Made by a program: the position numbers and the translations under genes
Origin: Insolitispirillum peregrinum
Lineage (GTDB): Bacteria > Pseudomonadota > Alphaproteobacteria > Rhodospirillales > Rhodospirillaceae
Direction: 5' to 3'
Assembly: GCF_900156605.1 (NCBI RefSeq)
Contig: NZ_FTOA01000003.1
Coordinates: 310,001 to 374,000, forward strand
DNA: 64,000 bases
The notes under the pieces: generated by a model
Seen by the model: only the letters and a program-made list of their open reading frames with translations
Told to the model about the DNA's origin: nothing
Database searches by the model: none
Shown here: piece by piece, positions 59,571-64,000 of the stretch
How positions within the stretch are numbered: position 1 is the stretch's first letter
How the letters are laid out: each line of letters opens with the position of its first letter

Positions 59571-60557
59571 TTATCGCTGCAGCTTTTTCCATGCGGCGAC
59601 ATTTTTGTTGTGCTCTGCCAGAGTGCTGGCAAAGGCGTGGCCGCCGGTTCCGTCAGCAACAAAATACAGGTCTTTTGTGCTGGCCGGGTGAAGAACGGCG
59701 GCCAGACTGGCAAGGCCGGGGTTGGCAATCGGTGACGTTGGCAGACCGGAACGGGTATAGGTGTTCCACGGATGATCCGTCTCGAGGTCAGAGCGCAACA
59801 GGGGCCGGCCCAGTGTCCCGGTTTCCGGAGCCAGGCCATAAATGACCGTCGGGTCAGACTGCAACGGCATGCCAAGACGCAGACGGTTGATGAAGACTGC
59901 TGCCACACGGGGCCGTTCGGCAGGCAGTCCGGTTTCCTTTTCAACGACTGACGCCAGAATGATGGCCTGCTCTTTGTTTTTGAGCGGCAAGTCAGGGGCT
60001 CTTTGTGCCCACAGGTCACTGACTGCCTTGTCCATCGCGGCCTGCATCCGGCGCACGGCGTCGTCCCGCTGGTCACCGCGCAGGAAGGCATAGGTTTCCG
60101 GCAGGAGGGTTCCTGTGGCTGGCTTGAGGGACAAGGCGCCATCCAGTTCCGGCATGGACGAGATCAGACGCAGGACTTCCGGTGACGTCAGGCCCTCGGG
60201 CACCGTCAGCGGATAGTGCACCCGGTTCCTGCCGGTACGTAAAATGTCGGTGATCTCCGCCATGCTGCTGCCTGCGGGAATGTCATATTCCCCGGCCTGC
60301 AGGGATGCTCCCTGCCTGGCGGCGGTGACCATCATCAGAAAGACATAACCATCAATCTGGCTGGGCAAAACGCCCCGTTGAGACAGGATCTGGCTGATCC
60401 GGTTCAGGCCAGCGCCACGCGGGATCTCAACTCTGACCTGTGTGGCGCTGACCGGGGCCTGATAGCGCTCTTTGCCCCAGATCCATGCCGCTCCCAGGCC
60501 CAGGCTTATCGTCAACAGCAATGAGATGAGGCCCGTCAGCAGGCGTTTGAGCAGCAT
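59571..60557 (-). CDS. mltG: Endolytic transglycosylase MltG
   Basis: This 328-residue inner-membrane protein has one N-terminal helix (GLISLLLTISLGLGAAWIWG), a LysM-like segment (VRVEIPRGAGLNRISQILSQRGV) and the YceG catalytic domain. The active Glu is at 206 in LASVVEKETGLPAERPRVAAVFINRL. It cuts nascent glycan strands and is thought to set their length. Start 60557 is used because the upstream extension lies in the fabF terminator. It follows fabF in the usual fab-mltG order. Confidence 0.93.
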   Translation of the reverse strand: MLLKRLLTGLISLLLTISLGLGAAWIWGKERYQAPVSATQVRVEIPRGAGLNRISQILSQRGVLPSQIDGYVFLMMVTAARQGASLQAGEYDIPAGSSMAEITDILRTGRNRVHYPLTVPEGLTSPEVLRLISSMPELDGALSLKPATGTLLPETYAFLRGDQRDDAVRRMQAAMDKAVSDLWAQRAPDLPLKNKEQAIILASVVEKETGLPAERPRVAAVFINRLRLGMPLQSDPTVIYGLAPETGTLGRPLLRSDLETDHPWNTYTRSGLPTSPIANPGLASLAAVLHPASTKDLYFVADGTGGHAFASTLAEHNKNVAAWKKLQR

Positions 60558-60577
60558 GGTCTTTCTTCTCCATAAAC

Positions 60578-60614
60578 AAAAACCTCCTGCCCGCACAAGC
60601 GACGGAACAGGAGG
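60578..60614 (-). terminator. Intrinsic terminator after fabF
   Basis: CCTCCTG (60583-60589) pairs with CAGGAGG (60608-60614), and the minus strand continues TTTTTG. It sits between fabF and mltG, so mltG may depend on read-through or its own promoter. Confidence 0.7.
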
Positions 60615-60644
60615 CCTTGTTGTCTGATCTGGTGCGAACCAGAC

Positions 60645-61904
60645 TTACACCTTACCGAACACCAGCGAGGCATTGGTGCCGCCAAAGCCGAACGAGTTCG
60701 ACAGGGCGTAAGACACCTGCCGTTCCTTGGCTTTCAGCGGGACCAGATCAATGTCGCAGTTGTCGGACGGATTTTCCAGATTCAGGGTCGGCGGAACGAT
60801 ACCGTTCCCCAGCGCCAGAACCGAGAAGATCGCTTCGACAGCGCCTGCGGCACCCAGCAGATGACCGATCGACGACTTGGTCGAAGACATCGACAGCTTG
60901 TAGGCATGATCGCCGAACAGGCGCTTGACCGCACTGAGTTCGATTTCATCGCCCAGCGGGGTCGAGGTTCCGTGAGCATTGACGTAGTCAATCGCTTCAA
61001 CCGGCAGTTTGGCGTCCTTCAGGGCGTTACGCATGGCACGGAAGCCACCGTTGCCGTCTTCGGCCGGAGCGGTGATGTGATAGGCATCACCGGACATGCC
61101 ATAGCCGAGCACTTCGGCATAAATCTTGGCACCACGAGCCTTGGCGTGCTCGTATTCTTCCAGCACCACCACACCGGCGCCTTCGCCCATCACAAAGCCG
61201 TCACGGCCCTTGTCCCACGGACGCGACCCACGGGTCGGTTCGTCGTTATAGCCAGTGGACAGCGCGCGGGCGGCGGCAAAACCGGCCAGCCCCAGACGGC
61301 AGACGGCGGCTTCGGCGCCACCGGCAACCATCACGTCGGCGTCGCCGTACTTGATGATCCGGCTGGCGTCACCGATGGCATGGGCCCCGGTGGAGCAGGC
61401 AGTCACCACGGCGTGGTTCGGACCCTTGAAGCCATAGCGGATCGACACATGGCCCGAGACCAGGTTGATCAGCGAGCTGGGAATGAAAAACGGGCTGATC
61501 TTGCGCGGGCCACCAGCGGTCATGGTGCGTTCGGCCTGGGCAATGTTGGGCAGACCGCCGATCCCCGAGCCGATGATCACACCGGTACGCTCAAGATCGT
61601 CTTCGTCGGTCGGCTTCCAGCCGGAGTCCTCGATGGCCTCGATCGCGGCGGCCAGACCATAGACGATGAAATCGTCCATGCGGCGGCGATCCTTGGCCGG
61701 GACCAAGGAATCAACGTCGAAACGGTAGGGATGACCCTCTTCCACCGGAATCTGCCCGGCGATGCGTGCCGGCAGGTCTTCGGTTTCAAAGCGGTCAATG
61801 GCGCGGATGCCCGAAACGCCATCAAGGAGCTGCTTCCAGGTACCCTGGACGCCCATTCCAAGCGGGGTCAGAGCCCCAACGCCAGTGACGACCACACGCC
61901 TCAT
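60645..61904 (-). CDS. fabF: Beta-ketoacyl-ACP synthase II FabF
   Basis: This 419-residue condensing enzyme elongates acyl-ACP with malonyl-ACP in fatty-acid synthesis. The catalytic triad is complete: Cys170 in VVTACSTGAHAIG, His311 in NAHGTSTPLGD and His348 in SSIGHLLGAAG. The start MRRVVVTGVGALTPLG is standard. It is downstream of acpP on the minus strand. Confidence 0.97.
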   Translation of the reverse strand: MRRVVVTGVGALTPLGMGVQGTWKQLLDGVSGIRAIDRFETEDLPARIAGQIPVEEGHPYRFDVDSLVPAKDRRRMDDFIVYGLAAAIEAIEDSGWKPTDEDDLERTGVIIGSGIGGLPNIAQAERTMTAGGPRKISPFFIPSSLINLVSGHVSIRYGFKGPNHAVVTACSTGAHAIGDASRIIKYGDADVMVAGGAEAAVCRLGLAGFAAARALSTGYNDEPTRGSRPWDKGRDGFVMGEGAGVVVLEEYEHAKARGAKIYAEVLGYGMSGDAYHITAPAEDGNGGFRAMRNALKDAKLPVEAIDYVNAHGTSTPLGDEIELSAVKRLFGDHAYKLSMSSTKSSIGHLLGAAGAVEAIFSVLALGNGIVPPTLNLENPSDNCDIDLVPLKAKERQVSYALSNSFGFGGTNASLVFGKV

Positions 61905-62238
61905 GTTATGCTTCCCGAAACTGTTATCGAGTCAGAGTAAAAGGACAGAGCCGCTTGTCGGCCTTCGCCCGGCCCGGGCAGCCAGTTCGCCGGAACCATG
62001 GTGTCACTGTAGGCGATGTGCCATGGCGATGCCAATGTTTCCGATGAACGAACGGCGCGTCTCACCCGTTCGCTTTTATCAGGAAAAGCGCAAGAGCAGG
62101 ACACGCGAACGGTCTGTCAATCGATGTAGGGTGAATGCCAGCGGACATGTCCATGGCACGAGAAAGGTGCCACTCTCACCGTTATCGATGCCCGGATGAA
62201 CCGGGGCACAGGCACGGGAAGCGGCACCTGCCTCAGAC
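61905..62238. other. Intergenic region between acpP and fabF
   Basis: This is 334 bases, longer than usual for this operon. I see short inverted elements (CCATGG...CCATGG near 61998-62023, and a CGAACG/CGTTCG pair) but no clear terminator or promoter and no credible gene. It may hold a separate fabF promoter. Confidence 0.4.
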
Positions 62239-62478
62239 TCAGCCGGCGTTCGCCGCTTCGATGAAGCTGATGGCGTCCTGAACGGTCAGGATCTTTTCCG
62301 CCGCATCGTCGGGGATTTCGACGCCGAATTCTTCTTCGAAAGCCATCACCAGCTCGACGGTGTCCAGGCTGTCGGCGCCCAGGTCGTCGATGAAGGAGGA
62401 GTTTTCGGCAACCTTGGCTTCTTCCACGCCCAGGTGCTCAATCACGATCTTCTTAACGCGATCGGCGACGTCGCTCAT
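62239..62478 (-). CDS. acpP: Acyl carrier protein
   Basis: This 79-residue acidic carrier protein holds growing acyl chains on a phosphopantetheine arm attached at Ser37 in [21 protein letters not shown]. Length, acidity and the DSL site are those of the fatty-acid synthase ACP. It lies between fabG and fabF. Confidence 0.98.
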   Translation of the reverse strand: MSDVADRVKKIVIEHLGVEEAKVAENSSFIDDLGADSLDTVELVMAFEEEFGVEIPDDAAEKILTVQDAISFIEAANAG

Positions 62479-62586
62479 GTTGATATCCTCAGTTCCAAAG
62501 TTAATAGGGGGCTAGCCTGATAGCCCGTGACAGGTATTGTGTCAGGTCGTTGTTTGTCGGCCCGATTTGAACCTTACTGCGTCCCA

Positions 62587-62734
62587 GGTCAAGCAAAATT
62601 GGCGCCCGTATCTACCACGATTGAATTGCTTTGACCACAGGGGTCTGTCGCAAGCTGTGAAGTTTTGCGCACTTTTTACACAAAACTGTCATTTTATCGT
62701 TTTAAATCAGGGCATAAGGCTCGCGGTTTTCCGC
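62587..62734 (-). promoter_or_regulatory. Upstream region and candidate promoter of acpP
   Basis: The 256-base gap before acpP is AT-richer than its surroundings. On the minus strand TTGACC (plus 62587-62592) is followed after 16 bases by TTCAAAT, a plausible promoter about 110 bases upstream of acpP. A separate strong acpP promoter is usual because ACP is made in large amounts. Confidence 0.4.
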
Positions 62735-63472
62735 TTAGATCATCGCCATGCCGCCGTTGACGTGCAGGGTCTGACCGGTGACATAGCCTGCTTCATCGCT
62801 GGAAAGATAGACGACAGCCGAGGCGATATCGTCGCTCGAGCCCATGCGGCCCATCGGGATTCCGGCGTTCAGCTTTTCTTTCTGGGCATCGGGCAGGACT
62901 TCGGTCATCGCGGTGGCAATGAAGCCCGGTGCAACGCAGTTGACGGTGATCCCGCGTGAGGCGACTTCGGCGGCCAGCGACTTGGACATGCCGATCAGGC
63001 CCGCCTTCGAGGCGGCATAGTTGCACTGGCCGGGGTTGCCGGTCACGCCAACGATCGAGGTGATGGAGATGATGCGGCCATGGCGGCGCTTCATCATGCC
63101 CTTCAGGCAGGCGCGGGCGAGCTGGAACGACGAGGTCAGGTTGACGCGCAGGACGGCATCCCAGTCTTCGTCCTTCATCCGCATCGCCAGCGTGTCACGG
63201 GTCAGGCCGGCGTTGTTGACCAGAATGTCCACCTGTCCCATTGCCTGTTCCGCCGCCGGAATCAGGGCGGCGACGCTGTCGGCATCCGACAGGTTGGCGG
63301 GGGTGACGAAAGCGCGCTCGCCAAGGCTGGCGGCCAGCTCTTCCAGCTTTTCCACCCGGGTGCCAGAGAGGGCGACGGTGGCGCCACGGGCGTGCAGGGC
63401 GGTGGCAATGGCACCACCGATGCCGCCGGTGGCACCGGTGATCAGGGCGGTCTTACCAGTCAAATCGAACAT
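62735..63472 (-). CDS. fabG: 3-oxoacyl-ACP reductase FabG
   Basis: This 245-residue short-chain dehydrogenase reduces beta-ketoacyl-ACP with NADPH. The cofactor motif is TGATGGIGGAIA, then NNAG. The catalytic set is Ser139 (ISITSIVG), Tyr152 and Lys156 (YAASK). It follows fabD and precedes acpP. Confidence 0.97.
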   Translation of the reverse strand: MFDLTGKTALITGATGGIGGAIATALHARGATVALSGTRVEKLEELAASLGERAFVTPANLSDADSVAALIPAAEQAMGQVDILVNNAGLTRDTLAMRMKDEDWDAVLRVNLTSSFQLARACLKGMMKRRHGRIISITSIVGVTGNPGQCNYAASKAGLIGMSKSLAAEVASRGITVNCVAPGFIATAMTEVLPDAQKEKLNAGIPMGRMGSSDDIASAVVYLSSDEAGYVTGQTLHVNGGMAMI

Positions 63473-63504
63473 CGTCAGATGTCCTTTCAGTTATGGGGGT
63501 CGTG

Positions 63505-63538
63505 TCAGGATCACCGTCTGCAACGGCGGTGATCCTGA
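63505..63538. other. Perfect hairpin between fabD and fabG
   Basis: TCAGGATCACCG (63505-63516) pairs perfectly with CGGTGATCCTGA (63527-63538) around a 10-base loop. No T tract follows on either strand. It could attenuate or stabilise the fab transcript. Confidence 0.55.
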
Positions 63539-63553
63539 AAACAGGGGCTGGTC

Positions 63554-64000
63554 TCAGGCGAGGCTGGCCAGGAAGACGTCGATGTCGGCCGGGGTGTTCA
63601 GGGCCTGACCACTGACCTCCTTGTCGATGCGCTTGGCAAGGCCCGACAGGACTTTGCCCGCGCCGCATTCGACCAGCGAGGTCACGCCCTGATCCTTCAG
63701 CCACAGCACGCTTTCCCGCCAGCGGACCGAGCCGGTCACCTGCTGCACCAGCAGGTCACGCAGGACGGCGGGGTTGCTTTCGGCGCGGGCGATGACGTTG
63801 GCCACCACCGGCACCACCGGAGCCTGGAAGCTGACCTCCGCCAGAGCAGCAGCCATCACCTCGGCGGCGGGCTTCATCAGGGCGCAATGGAAGGGAGCGG
63901 ACACCGGCAGCAGCATGGCGCGCTTGGCACCCTTTTCTGCGGCGATCTTTACGGCGCGTTCGACCGCGGCCCTGGAGCCGGACACCACCACCTGTCCCGG
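63554..64000 (-). CDS. fabD: Malonyl-CoA:ACP transacylase FabD (C-terminal part)
   Basis: 149 codons are visible; the N-terminus lies beyond the window edge. The segment includes the catalytic His in LLPVSAPFHCALMKPA and the end-of-domain motif VTSLVECGAGKVLSGLAKRI. FabD loads malonyl groups onto ACP, supplying fabF. It is upstream of fabG in the minus-strand fab cluster. Confidence 0.94.
   Translation of the reverse strand, partial: PGQVVVSGSRAAVERAVKIAAEKGAKRAMLLPVSAPFHCALMKPAAEVMAAALAEVSFQAPVVPVVANVIARAESNPAVLRDLLVQQVTGSVRWRESVLWLKDQGVTSLVECGAGKVLSGLAKRIDKEVSGQALNTPADIDVFLASLA

Noticed and set aside
60861-61940. 359-residue ORF opposite fabF
   Set aside because: Antisense shadow of a strongly conserved fatty-acid synthesis gene.

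Overview
The window looks like chromosomal DNA of a GC-rich alphaproteobacterium, most likely a Rhodospirillales-type spirillum. Supporting signs are a CcrM-type GANTC methylase, the lptF-lptD-surA-pdxA-rsmA gene order, an acuR/acuI pair, a CheY-like protein with a GPDRR motif and a fabD-fabG-acpP-fabF-mltG cluster. The genus cannot be fixed from the sequence alone.

Layout: 0-1.6 kb holds the edge of a peptide-modification-like cluster (GNAT acetyltransferase and a lasso-peptide-B2-like transglutaminase-fold protein) and a VOC protein. 1.6-9 kb holds a periplasmic PDZ protein, an NHLRC2-like thioredoxin/NHL protein, a soluble PAS-PAS chemoreceptor and an arsenic operon (arsR-arsC-acr3). 9-13.7 kb holds an acuR-acuI-AhpD-like operon with two matching operators, a scrap of mobile DNA and restriction-modification genes, a methyltransferase and a higBA toxin-antitoxin pair. 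13.8-20.5 kb holds two tandem M17 aminopeptidases and a two-gene sensory unit (Cache protein plus CHASE/PAS histidine kinase). 20.8-28.6 kb is the outer-membrane biogenesis operon lptF-lptD-surA-pdxA-rsmA, with no lptG at its usual place. 28.6-32.1 kb encodes a degenerate receiver protein, a NarL-type response regulator and a membrane-anchored PAS/DEDDh exonuclease. 32-44.7 kb is a series of housekeeping and transport genes: two EamA transporters, tRNA-Ser(GCT), a DUF2076 protein, ccrM, pmbA, a ferric-reductase-like flavocytochrome, hydrolases, and an MFS-GST-tetR operon with a strong palindromic operator.

44.8-59.6 kb is a compact virion cassette of a podovirus related to Bordetella phage BPP-1 (Bbp19, Bbp17-like and Bbp16-like proteins). 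It carries both terminase subunits, portal, scaffold, capsid, cement, tail adaptor/nozzle, an internal virion protein, a spike and lysis genes. It has no integrase, repressor, replication gene or large ejection proteins, and it sits between two apparently intact host genes. 59.6-64 kb is mltG plus the fatty-acid synthesis genes fabF, acpP, fabG and the C-terminal part of fabD, all on the minus strand.

Three kinds of non-coding structure stand out. A short dispersed palindromic repeat (core CCGGTTCCCACTTTT) occurs about ten times and supplies the stop codon of at least two genes, with a linked hairpin supplying a third. A roughly 200-bp repeat is present in two inverted copies at 3.0 and 20.5 kb. 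Eleven GANTC sites lie within 236 bp upstream of ccrM, which encodes the enzyme expected to methylate them.
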